Below, piece after piece: positions 22,601 through 32,447 of a DNA stretch of 64,000 nt. The position numbers and the translations under genes were made by a program. Source of the stretch: Diploptera punctata. Lineage: Eukaryota > Arthropoda > Insecta > Blattodea > Blaberidae. Position 1 is the stretch's first letter. Each line of letters starts with the position of its first letter. Where the stretch lies: the NCBI GenBank assembly GCA_030220185.1, contig JASPKZ010001237.1, positions 573,501-637,500 of the forward strand, in the 5' to 3' direction. The notes below the pieces were generated by a model that saw only the letters and a program-made list of their open reading frames with translations, made no database searches and had not been told where the DNA came from.

Positions 22601-23740
22601 ATTACCCGTTTAAGGAGTAAGCGCAGTTGTTGACGGAAGGCGCTGCAGTCGTGTTTATGCAGGAATAGAACACGTGACACTGCTATCTACGAGCGCAGAG
22701 GGGAATGGGACGTGGGACGCTGACAGTGAACACTGCCTTATATGATGTCACGTGTAGCAACAAACAGAGTTTTGTAATTCTTCCATCTGCAGATATTTTG
22801 AATGACTAATATATATAATTTTATATTGTGACTAACACCTCAATGGAGTTTACAATGAATTTCAATAATTTTAACTGACAAAAACTTATTTAAACATATC
22901 ATATAATTGTAGTCAATATATGCCAGTTTTACAAAACAAAATTCTCTAATGGCATCAGAATATACAAAATGCTTTTCCCATGTGTATATTTTGGTAAAAA
23001 AATCATTAGACAATCAACTTCTCCTAATCGATACTAGGTGACTATTTTATAGTTTTTAATCATACATTATATTACTACTAACAAAATATAAAAACTCTGA
23101 GAGTATAATTTATTTTCAAAATTTCTCCTACTGCTTTACCATGAAGAGAGATAAAGATAAAATATCACTCGTGTAAGATGTTAATATCACAGTTAGCTCA
23201 GGTTAATTCACCATGTGTGTGTTGTCCTGCATCTTGTTTGCAATTTTAACTTTCAAGATGTTTCAATAAACAACTGCAAAATCTTTTACTTGAAATATTC
23301 AGTAAAAAGAAATTGAACCAACTACATCAATAATGCACAAATATGCAAATTATCATTCAACTGATAAAAACTTACATAAACATTCCAGCCAATTTATTCC
23401 AGTTTCATGAAATAAAATTCTCAAAGGGCATCAAAGTAAATAAGAAGCTTCACCAACATGTATAGTTTGGTACAACAACCAATCGACAATCAACTTCTAA
23501 CAAACAATGAACATTTTGTGGGTATAATTTATTTTCAAGAGTTCTCTTGCTCTACCATGAAGAGAACTTATATCACTTGTTAAGATGTTCTTAATATCAC
23601 ATTTGGCTAAGTTTAATTCATCGTATGCACGTTTTCCTGATTTTTGTTTGCAATTCCACCACTTGGATACAAGTATCAAGTCGAAAGTACATACAAAAAG
23701 GTAGGACATCATTATGCACACAGTTTTATATATCATCGTT

Positions 23741-24219
23741 GCGCCTGCAAAAACCGGCTATGTGCACTACTTTTACAAAGATGAGTTATTTACACCAAAA
23801 GGAGCAAGGGATATGCTACACTTAGCGTCGCAAGAAAATTCTTCTAAGTTTTATAGAATCGCAGTGTGCATGCGCTAGTGCTCCATGTAATCCCAGAAAG
23901 ATAAATGCAACCTCCAGCAGTTGGCGGTATATGTATGTGAAATCAGTATGACCAACATTGACACAAAATTTCCAGAACTTGTCTAAAAATGTATAATTAA
24001 CATGAAATGAACTAATGGAAATATGATTTTACGTGGTAACCGTCCGATATTTTGAATTTTCAGAGAATAACAGATATGAAGAGGTAATTTATTTTACATA
24101 TCAAATCACATTTAAAAAGCAAGGAACCTAAAAGCTAACCAAACCCAAATCAAATACTGTAACACAAATCAATTACTCTAACGTAGGTGAAATCCAGGGA
24201 ACGTGGAAGTGATGTTGGC
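23741..24219. other. Mostly unassigned; MITE-like arm near 23925
   Basis: TTGGCGGTATATGTATGTG ... ATGACCAACATTG (23925-23965) is related to the foldback arms at 9028-9330. No coding region recognised. Confidence 0.35.
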
Positions 24220-24234
24220 AACATCTGGAGTATT

Positions 24235-24440
24235 ATATTTGAAAAAAAATATACGCCTAGACTGGGGTTTGAACCCAGGACCTTTGACTTTCTATGTCAA
24301 TGCTCTTCCATCTGAGCTCAGATGGAAGAGCATTGACATAGAAAGTCAAAGGTCCTGGGTTCAAACCCCAGTCTAGGCGTATATTTTTCTTTTCAAATAT
24401 AATTTGTCCATCATTAAGGTGTTTAAAAACGAATAATATT
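24235..24440 (+). mobile_element. Palindromic tRNA half-hairpin insertion with 15-bp TSD
   Basis: The insertion is bounded by a perfect duplication AACATCTGGAGTATT (24220-24234 and 24441-24455). Its body is a palindrome centred on GAGCTC at 24314-24319 with no spacer and arms of at least 70 identical bases. Each arm is the 3' two-thirds of a tRNA-like sequence (GGAAGAGCATTGACATAGAA, then GGTCCTGGGTTCAAACCCC). A one-sided tail follows: TTTTTCTTTTCAAATATAAT and GTTTAAAAACGAATAATATT. The duplication and one-sided tail indicate target-primed retroposition. Confidence 0.9.
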
Positions 24441-24455
24441 AACATCTGGAGTATT

Positions 24456-26094
24456 TTGGGTTGTTGATGGTGGCAACGCTGGAACAACATAGGAAGAGGA
24501 GGGAAAATAGCAGAAAGAATGTAGGACGATCATATTTTACGTAAATATATAAATATAAAAAAAAAGATCGTTGCAACATTGGAAGATGTTTAAAAGTGTT
24601 GCAAAATGTGTTAAACGTGTTTAAAAGTGTTTAGTGCATCAGTGGCATAAGAAATTAAAATTAAAATTTTTTGCGATGTTTAGTATACAACACCCGGAGC
24701 AAGAAACAGGTTAGAATTATTCCTCAAAATCGTGTATGTGAATCTTTCATGGTCAAGCTTGTACAGATGATTAAGCAAAGTTGGCCATGTGCTGCTACTG
24801 GCAACTGTTCCTGCCAGATCAGCTATGTGATTCAGGCCAGGAAAGTGACGCACATAGCCGACTTGACTTATATATGTTGCTCTTTTCTGTGCGCATAGCT
24901 GATTATGCACAATCATTTAAATCTTTATTATACTGCTGTACTGTGAAAGAAAATATTTTTTCACAAAGTTCTAGATCAGTACACAATTGACAAGTTGCAT
25001 CATATATTTTTTACCATATTACAAATTATTAATAACTACACCAACATTAAATACATTATACTGTTATACATTAAAAGAAAACTATTTTTCCATAGCAATG
25101 CTAATATACAACATAATATTAGTCAAAATAAAAAAAAAAAAATATTTTAAGTAAAATTTTAACATACTTAAATCATTAACCAATTATAAATTCATAATAT
25201 TTCAACAATTCCTATTCTATACGTGAAAATGTATTATACTGTTCGAAAAATTACAGTTTAGTGATATTTTAGATCGTAGAAAAAATGGTATTCCTTGTTC
25301 ATAAACACTTTCAGAGCCCCTTTATCACTTTCAATTCCACTGGATCTTAGATCAGATTCGCATTAAGAAACGGATAATTCTGAAATACTCGTTTGATCTT
25401 GGATTAAGGGTACATTAGAAGTTTCTACGCACTGGTCGGAGGAGTTATTAAGTCATGGTCGCTTGATTATAAATTTATCCATGATGACACTAAGGTTTCA
25501 CTTTATAATTCACGCACATATACTTTTACACACGTTTGAAATATGCTTCTTGCCAGCACTGCATGTAACTCATTCAAGTGCAAAGCAAACTGAAGGTGAA
25601 AAAAATACAAAGTGTTCTCAATTCTTGAAAGTGCCGTTAAGTAGTACGTTTGTTAATATTTCACATTAACATCTAAAATCAAAGGTAAGGCTTACTTTGA
25701 GCCGTTCCTTAGGCAGCTTGTGGTACACGAGTCCCGACCTATATCACAAACAAGCTGACAGTCTGAATTTCCATTGTCATCGCGGAATCAAAGCCAGTGG
25801 TTATGTGGATAGCGGCGCAACTTTGTACAGACTGTCACCCAACCCCTTCAGACTACCTGCTAGGCTACTATTACACTGCAGATTGTTCTAGGCTGCCATT
25901 ATACTGCACTTGTCTTATTTATAAATTTACTTAACTCAAAAGTGGTATTAAAAATTTAAAAAAAAATTATTGAATCAGGAAATTATTGGGTGGGCCCAGG
26001 CCCTACGGGCACATGTAAGTTGGCACCACTGGTGGCAGACAAAAAAATCATAACAGGCTCTAATTTTTTTATCCATTTTCTAACGGTAGATAAC
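24456..26094. other. No recognised gene
   Basis: There are several short open frames (for example 25697-25891) without domains. The block 25690-25900 is GC-richer and might be an untranslated exon or old repeat; nothing decides. Confidence 0.3.
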
Positions 26095-26127
26095 AATGAT
26101 AACCATAATTAAAGAGAAAAATTGTAC

Positions 26128-26200
26128 GCTCAGACCGGGACTTGAACCCGGGACCCTTGGTTTTCTAGTCCAAGTGCTCTACCATTTGAGCTACCTGAGC
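26128..26200 (-). tRNA. Element-borne tRNA-like, left arm, AGA
   Basis: The acceptor GCTCAGG pairs with TCTGAGC. The D arm is GCTC/GAGC, the anticodon loop CTAGAAA and the T arm CCGGG TTCAAGT CCCGG is perfect. The anticodon stem has one A:A mismatch at its loop end. Variable region is five bases, so it is not a normal serine tRNA. A T-run follows. Confidence 0.5.
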
Positions 26201-26658
26201 AAGTACCCATCTAAACGCAAATCTTTCTCTATATACGTTGTAATTCCCGCCCACCAAATACTTTGAAGCCTTTGCTTCTATCTTTGCAAATGGCGGCTCC
26301 TATATTAAGAAGACATATTTGGGAATTATACATTACATTTTACATGCCAGTACGGCTATTTTCGATGTTTTTATTATTAATTTCATACATCAGATGAGGG
26401 AATTATACATTACATTATACATGCCAGTACGGCTATTTTCAATGTTTTTATTATTAATTTCATACATCAGATGAGATGTTAATAATAAAAACATAGAAAA
26501 TAGCCGTACTGGCATGTATAATGTAATGTATAATTCCCAAATATGTCTTCTTAATATAGGAGCCGCCATTTGCAAAGATAGAAGCAAAAGATTCAAAGCA
26601 TTTGGTGGGCGGGAATTACAACGTATATAGAGAAAAATTTGCGTTTAGATCGGTACTT

Positions 26659-26730
26659 GCTCAGGTAGCTAGATGGTAGAGCACTTGGACTAGAAAACCA
26701 AGGGTCCCGGGTTCAAGTCCCAGTCTGAGC
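26659..26730 (+). tRNA. Element-borne tRNA-like, right arm, AGA
   Basis: Mirror copy of 26128-26200 with one base missing from the D arm (GTAGCTAGATGGTAGAGC). The T arm CCGGGTTCAAGTCCCAG carries a substitution. ATTTTTCTCTTT follows a few bases downstream, a potential Pol III stop. Confidence 0.5.
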
Positions 26731-26875
26731 GTATAATTTTTCTCTTTAAATATGATTTATCCATCATTGAGATGTACGAAATTAATAATAATAACATCGG
26801 AATGATAACCATACTGCTTAATAAAATTGTCTCTTTCTTTACCTTTTCTTCTTCTAATAACTGGCCAAAAGTTCA

Positions 26876-27190
26876 CTAGTCCATTAATATACACTTTTTT
26901 CTCTTCTCACGTATTAAAATTCCAAACTGTTTTGTGCACCATTTTCGGTACATTTTTGTCAACTTTATGACATACAAAACTTCTTTCACCTGTTTTTCTT
27001 TCACTGTGTGAGTAGGCTCTGTGTAGAAGTTTCCTCTGCTGACGTTCTGTAATTTTGTAAGCAATGCCATCCTTTTTTCGTCCTTTATATTTCTTCCCAT
27101 GCAATCTCAGCTGCTCTGGTAATTTTTTCTTTGCAAAAATCACTATCAGTTTCTTTCTTTACATTTTCACTAAAGGACATCATATTATTC
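26876..27190 (-). pseudogene. Fragment of an unknown repeated protein
   Basis: The minus strand encodes, across two frames, KKYKGRKKDGIAYKITERQQ, KLLHRAYSHSERKTGERSF, then EEKKVYINGLVNFWPVIRRR. The lysine/arginine-rich style and the 'KKVYINGLV' segment recall a large class of transposon-associated proteins in insects, but I cannot name the family. It may be an exon-like fragment of a DNA transposon. Frameshifts suggest decay. Confidence 0.35.
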
Positions 27191-27385
27191 TCATTGTTAA
27201 AGTGTTCAATGCCCCATATAATTTTCTGACCTTCCATTAACTTGGAAAGAACCCTTGCATAATAAATTAATAATTATACTTGTTTTATATCAATAAATGT
27301 TAAAATTTTTATTCTAATTAAACTCATAAACATATGCATACTGAATTACTACATTCTAAATACTTTAATTTAAATTGGTTGGTAT

Positions 27386-28373
27386 CTAATGTCGAGCATT
27401 TGATAATAAAATCATTCGCTCTCTTGCACTCCAATATTTAGCAGGAAGGCTGGTCTCTTCTACAAAAGCTGGACAACGGAGGAGATGGTTTCTTTCCATA
27501 TCTTCATTTAAATAGCAAAAAGGGCATTTAGGTGAATCTGTTATGCCAATTCTGTGTAGGTGTTTATTCAGGCAGTCATGTCCCATTAGCAGTCTGAATG
27601 TTGCTACTGCAGATTTTCTTTGTAATGTATTAATGTCATAAGCTTGTAGATTTTCCCATTCCTTTCCAGATGTTTTGGTGGTGTATTCTTCTCTAAGTTT
27701 ATTGATATATTTATTTGAGATAATTCTTTGATAGAGTGAAAGGAAACTGGAGCAGAAGTTGGGTTTGAAACAATTTTGCATGCTACCCTTCTTGGCTAGA
27801 AAATCGGCTATTTCATTGCCTGTCACTCCACAATGGGCCGGAATCCATTGAAGTACAACTTTTTTATGTAGACAGGATAACTGTTTTATCATTTTGTGAT
27901 ATTCGATAATTTTGATGCTTTTGGGTGTTGTGTCTCGTGTTATAGTGAGATAGTGAGAATGGCTGCTTTGGAGTCACATAGAATTACAACTTTTGTAAAT
28001 TTTTGGATGTGATATAAAAGATTTTGTAAACTTAAGAAAATTGCTCGAATTTCGCCATCAAAGTTTGTTGAATTTTGTTTAGTTTACGATAAAAGGAAAA
28101 AAGTGGACATACTGCACCAGCACCAGTGCCACCATCATTTGGTAGGCTGGAGCCATCTGTAAAAATATGTATCCATTCAGGAGCTGGGTATCTTAGATTT
28201 ATCATTTCCAGTGACATTTGTTTTAAAATATATGGAGGAGTTTCAGATTTCTTGATGTCTTCTGTTAAATGAAGGTTATATTCGATTTCCAAAAATTCTA
28301 GAGGGTTGTTTCTCATCTGCATATTTTTCTTTTGAATGTGGAAGTTGCAATTTCTGTTTGATTTCTTGTACAA
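27386..28373 (-). pseudogene. RNase H domain and C-terminus of the I-like LINE
   Basis: Two frames cover it: 28032-28373 (PAPEWIHIFTDGSSLPNDGG holds the first RNase H aspartate region) and 27386-27892 (WIPAHCGVTGNEIADFLAKK, the conserved histidine/aspartate end). A one-base shift or stop separates them near 27900-28030. The C-terminal motif C-x2-C...H...C (CPFCYLN, NHLLRCP) is typical of RNase H-bearing LINEs. A second copy lies at 51582-51985. Confidence 0.85.
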
Positions 28374-30417
28374 TGCTTAGGAAGCTTTGCTGAGATTTTA
28401 AACATACTTGTGGTTTTCTTTGAGTCCAGTTATTATGGGGTAGCCTTAAAAATTTTTCATACTGTGTGACTGCTGTTTTCTCAATTTCAGATGCTATGTT
28501 TGGGTTATTTGTTAAGATTTGCATGGCAGTGATTGGTGTTGTTTTAACGGCTCCTGTTATCAGACGGAGGATTTGGTTCTGCAATTTATTAAGTTTTTCC
28601 ACTTTAGTAGTTACTAGGATTTCTTCACAATATTGAAGTACAGGTTTTATGTACATTTGGTAGAAGGTGTTTAGGGTTTGTGTGTTGCAACCCCACTTTT
28701 TCCCTGCTAATCGTTTTAATAATGGTAACCTTGTTTCTATCTTTGTACATATATTCTCCATGTGTTTCTTCCATGTTAATTTTGTGTCCAGAGTTATTCC
28801 TAAATATTTTGCTTCATGTGTTTGAGTTAATAATTCACCCTCCAATTTCAGAGTGATGGGTAGTGGTTTCTTTCTTAATGTAAATAGTTGATAATTTGTT
28901 TTCTGTATATTTATCTTCATTAAGTTCTGGGATGTCCAATTCTCTAACTGTATTAGTGATTGTTGGGCTATGGTTATTAATTGTTGACTTTGGTTTTTCG
29001 GTTTGGAGACCCATATTACAACATCATCAGCAAAAGTAGGGTTTTCGTTTCGAGCTTTTCTATATGCTTAGGTAGATCATTAATGTAGATATTGAAGAGA
29101 ATGGTACTGAGTACAGAACCCTGTGGTAAACCTCGATGTGTTTGTTGGTATTTAGAGAGGTGATTATTATACTTTGTAGCGATGAACCGTTGGATGAGAA
29201 AATTGCTGATCCAGAGTAGCATATTCCCTTGAATGCCTAAAGTCTGCATTTTTTTCTAATAATTTATATCTCCAAATAGAGTCATATGCTCCTTGGAAAT
29301 CAACAAACATTGCCAGAGTGTCTTCTTTTCTGTTGAAACTGTCTTTAATAGCTTGACTTAGGTGTACAATTTGTTGATTTGTTGATTGTAATTCTCTAAA
29401 TCCAGCTTGATTGGGTGAAAGTAAATTATTGGTTTCTAAATACCAATTTAATCGATTTGAAATCATTTTTCCATAGTTTTAACAATTACACTAGTTAGTG
29501 CTATTGGGCGATAATTTGAAAAAGTATTTGTTGATTTTTTTGTTTTCGAAATAGGTATTATAATAGCTTTTTTCCAATCATCAGGAACTTTTGTGTTCCA
29601 AGAAAGATTATAAAGGGAGAGCAATTGAGTTTTTGGCTTTATTGCCAAGGTGTTTGAGAAATTCTGCATGTATATTACCTGCTCCTGGAGATTTGTTTGA
29701 TTTTAAACTATTAATGGCTATGTTTAACTCTTTAATGTTGAAATTCTTATTAAAGATATTATCTTTTGTACTGCTTGTTGATTTTATGTAATTTTTTAGG
29801 TTCTCTTTTATTGTTTTTTGTTCTTTTTTGTTCTCTGAGGACAAAGTATGGGTGTTAGCGTAGTGTTTTGTTGAATTTGTTGGCTATTTCACTTTCATTT
29901 GTAATCTGTTTGTGTTGTGGATAAATGGTGTTTTTTGCCGTTCTTTTTTTATTTTGTATATTGTGTACAAATCTATATGCTTTCTGGCCATCTTTCCTAT
30001 AATCCATTTTTTTTGGAGGAAGTTATTAAAATTTTCTCTTTTATTGCTGTTAATTTCTTTTTTGAGTTGTGCGCACAGTTTTCTCTCCAATTTTGTACAT
30101 CTTTTGGGTCTTTTGTTTTTTCTGCTTGATTTCTAGCGAGATCTCGGTCTATTTTCATTCTTTCTAATTTTGAATACCAGAAGGGTTTGTAGTTTTTAAC
30201 TGTTCCTCGTGTCTGGTATATATTTTTTTGCTGTTTTTAATATTATTTTGCATATAGATTTGTTAATTTGATCCGACTGAAGTGATACGTTTAAAGGATT
30301 TTCAAATTTGGTTTCCAGTTCGTCTGTGTACAGTTTCCAATTGGCTTTTTTTGAAGTTCCACCTGGGTTTAAGATGCATTGGAAGTAAGTTGTTATTCCC
30401 CAGTTGAATAGTAGCAA
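28276..30417 (-). pseudogene. Reverse transcriptase region of the I-like LINE
   Basis: Consecutive broken frames (30196-30417, 29608-29844, 29463-29669, 29167-29466, 29016-29249, 28276-28920) together carry all RT blocks. The catalytic YADD box is destroyed by a frameshift at about 29020-29030, where the frame reads KTLLLLMML. Following it, KINIQKTNYQLFTLRKK and AKYLGITLDTKLTWKKH are the thumb motifs. Confidence 0.85.
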
Positions 30418-30890
30418 TGATGGCTCTATGTCCTGAGCCAGGATCTTCTACATTTGTTTTTTGGTTTTGGAGTATAAATTAGAAGATACAAAGAGTAAGT
30501 CAGGATTAGTTCCTGAACCAGAGTAATGTATATATGTTGGAGGATCCTCTTTGTTGTGTATTATTTCTATGGGTGTTGAATTTAATAAGTCTTCTACAAT
30601 TTTCCCTGCATTATTAGATTTGGTATAGCCCCATCGTCGTGAATGGGCATTAAAATCTCCCATTATAATTGTATTTGGGTTGATTGTAATATGTTCAAGA
30701 TTAGGGGAGTTATTTGGTGGATTATAAATTGAATATATATTATACTGAGATTTATTTATCCATATGTAAATTTCAATTATTTCAATTTTGTCTACATTGT
30801 CCATTTCTTTGATGATTTGAACGGATGAAGTCATGTGTGTTCGAATTCCAACTAAAATACCACTACTTATTTGTCGTCCTTTAGGAAGTA

Positions 30891-32154
30891 CGAGGGTTAT
30901 ACTGAAAGTCATGAGCAACCCATTGTTAAAATTCAAATTTCAACAATGTAACAAAAACTGCAGGATCGTAATCTACAGACTTTATACCACATCATTGCCA
31001 TTCTGTGGCGTCATAGCTTCTATCTTGTGACCACATGCAGTGTTTCCAAAATGGCACACATCAATGTTTCGTTTCGACAGCGCGCTGTCATTGAATTCCT
31101 TGTTAAAGGGGAACAATCTGCTGTTGATATTCACCAAAGATTTCAATGTGCTTACGGAGATGCCTGCATGGGTGCCAGCAGTGTTAGGAGATGGGTGAAA
31201 CATTTTAAAGATGGGAACACGAGTATCAAAGATGAGCCTCGTAGCAGTCGCCCATGCTCTGCCTCCATGAATTGCAACAAGGAAAGAGTAGATGTGCTCA
31301 TTAGAGACAACAGGCGTATCACAGTGAATGAAATCGCTACAAAACTAGCAGTAGGACACAGTGCAGTGCAAGAAATGATTCACAGCTTAGGTTACCGAAA
31401 AGTTGGGTTCCACATTTATTGAGTGAAGACCACAAACTTCAGAGAAGAACCATCACCCATAACTTTCTTCAGAGATTTCGAAATGAAGGTGATGATTTTT
31501 TGACAAGTATTGACAAAAGCTGGTTTCATCGCTACGAGCCTGAAACAAAACGCCAGAGTATGGAATGGCACCACTTGAATTCGCCATCAAAGAAAAAAGC
31601 GAAGACAGTGCAATCTGTTGGGAAAGTTATAGTCAGCATTTTCTGGGATGCGCAAGGTTGCATTCTGGTTGAATTTTGTGAACCTGGACAAACCATAAAT
31701 GCTGCCCGCTATATCCAGACACTTGTGAAGCTCTGGAAGGAAGATCATTCTGCAACACGATAACGCACATCCTCACACTGCTCGTGCCATTGTGGAGAAG
31801 ATCAGGACATTTGGGTGGGAAACTCTTCCACATCCTCCCTATAGTCCCGATTTGGCACCCTCCGACTACCATCTTTTCGGTTCTGTGAAGGAGCAGATGA
31901 GAGGCCAATGCTACGAGATGGAGGATATTCGGAAAGCAGTGCATCAGTGTCTTCGAGCAGCTGGAAGGGACTTCTATCATAAGGGAATTTTCAAGCTTGT
32001 AGAACGCTGGACAAAATGTGTGCAAAGAAATGGAGACTATGTTGAAAAGTAGCACAAAGGTCTGTAGATTAACATGGTGTACTTGGTTTGTCTAAAATAA
32101 ATATTATGATTGTTTAAAAAAATGTTGCTCATGACTTTCAGTATGACCCTCGAA
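30891..32154 (+). mobile_element. mariner (DD34D), nested in LINE
   Basis: Terminal inverted repeats of about 28 bp (ATACTGAAAGTCATGAGCAA at the left; its complement near 32125-32145) and flanking TA (30889-30890, 32155-32156) mark it. Removing it rejoins the LINE endonuclease frame. The 1.26 kb size is typical of mariner. Confidence 0.9.
31051..32052 (+). pseudogene. mariner transposase, two frameshifts
   Basis: The start MAHINVSFRQRAVIEFLVKG begins the helix-turn-helix region; WVKHFKDGNTSI and DEPRSSRP follow. A small deletion near 31400 shifts the frame before WVPHLLSEDHKLQRRT, and another shift near 31740 precedes ILQHDNAHPHTARAIVEK. Catalytic residues are the D of SIDKSWFHRYEPETKRQ, the D of QHDNAHPH and the D of SPDLAPSDYHLFGS; the last two are 34 residues apart (DD34D). 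It ends at NGDYVEK, stop 32050-32052. Inactive as written. Confidence 0.9.
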
Positions 32155-32447
32155 TATGAACAGTAAAATCCTTGAAGTGGTAATATTGTAACTGTTCCTG
32201 TGTGAGATTTGCTTCTTGAATTGTGAATAAATCAATTTGGTGGTCAGATAGCATTTTGGTAAGTTCAGTCTTTAATTTAAATTGGCTACGTGTAAAATAG
32301 GCGAAATTCTAATAGGCTATGTGAAGTGTCTGAAATTACTTCCTTTACTTTATATGTTTGATTTAATTTTTATTGATATAACTTTCTGTGCAGTGTTGCT
32401 GAAAATATAAGAAATAAAATGGCATATCGACACAAGTGGTAGAAAGA

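Larger units (their letters stand above)
17576..23740 (+). repeat. Satellite A array (about 434-bp units), interrupted
   Basis: The anchor AAACTTTCAAGATGTTTCAA or variants starts near 17788, 18221, 18655, 19089, 19526, 19963, 20390, 20687 (short unit), 21481 and 23248. Central units are 427-437 bp apart and very similar; edges are diverged. Constant blocks include CACCCACATGTATATTTT and CACAGTTAGCTTAAGTTAAT. Penelope sequences interrupt it at 20765-21130 and 21630-22860. It ends in CCACCACTTGGATACAAG, which also follows the lone unit at 37611-37900. Short ORFs in it are chance. Confidence 0.95.
26108..26800 (+). mobile_element. 693-bp tRNA-hairpin retroposon with 13-bp TSD
   Basis: A perfect duplication AATGATAACCATA (26095-26107 and 26801-26813) marks the insertion. 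The body is one long inverted repeat: each arm carries a cloverleaf tRNA-like sequence, TTTCTCTATATACGTTG, CAAATGGCGGCTCCTATATT and GGGAATTATACATTACATT, meeting near 26478. A 78-bp segment is tandemly repeated in the left arm only (26320-26397, 26398-26475). The right end alone carries the tail CATCATTGAGATGTACGAAA and ATTAATAATAATAACATC. Confidence 0.9.
27379..32269 (-). mobile_element. I-like LINE (EN-RT-RNase H), 5'-truncated, with 16-bp TSD
   Basis: A perfect duplication CTTTAATTTAAATTGG (27363-27378 and 32270-32285) bounds the insertion. Reading leftwards on minus: APE endonuclease (TKMLSDHQIDLFTIQEANLT; then YSIYNPPNN, IIMGDFNAHSRRWGYTKSNN and GTNPDLLFVSSN), reverse transcriptase (SNKSPGAGNIHAEFLKHLG, NYRPIALTSVIVKTMEK, NQAGFR, FVDFQGAYDSIW, GLPQGSVLSTILFNIYINDL), then RNase H (VVLQWIPAHCGVTGNEIADF) and a Cys-rich end (CPFCYLNEDMERNHLLRCP). 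Frameshifts kill it, one at the YADD box. ORF1 is missing. A mariner splits the endonuclease region at 30891-32154. Confidence 0.92.

Noticed and set aside
26876..27143. Part of the neighbouring I-like LINE
   Set aside because: The LINE ends at 27379 with a clear TSD; this fragment lies outside it and has a different style.
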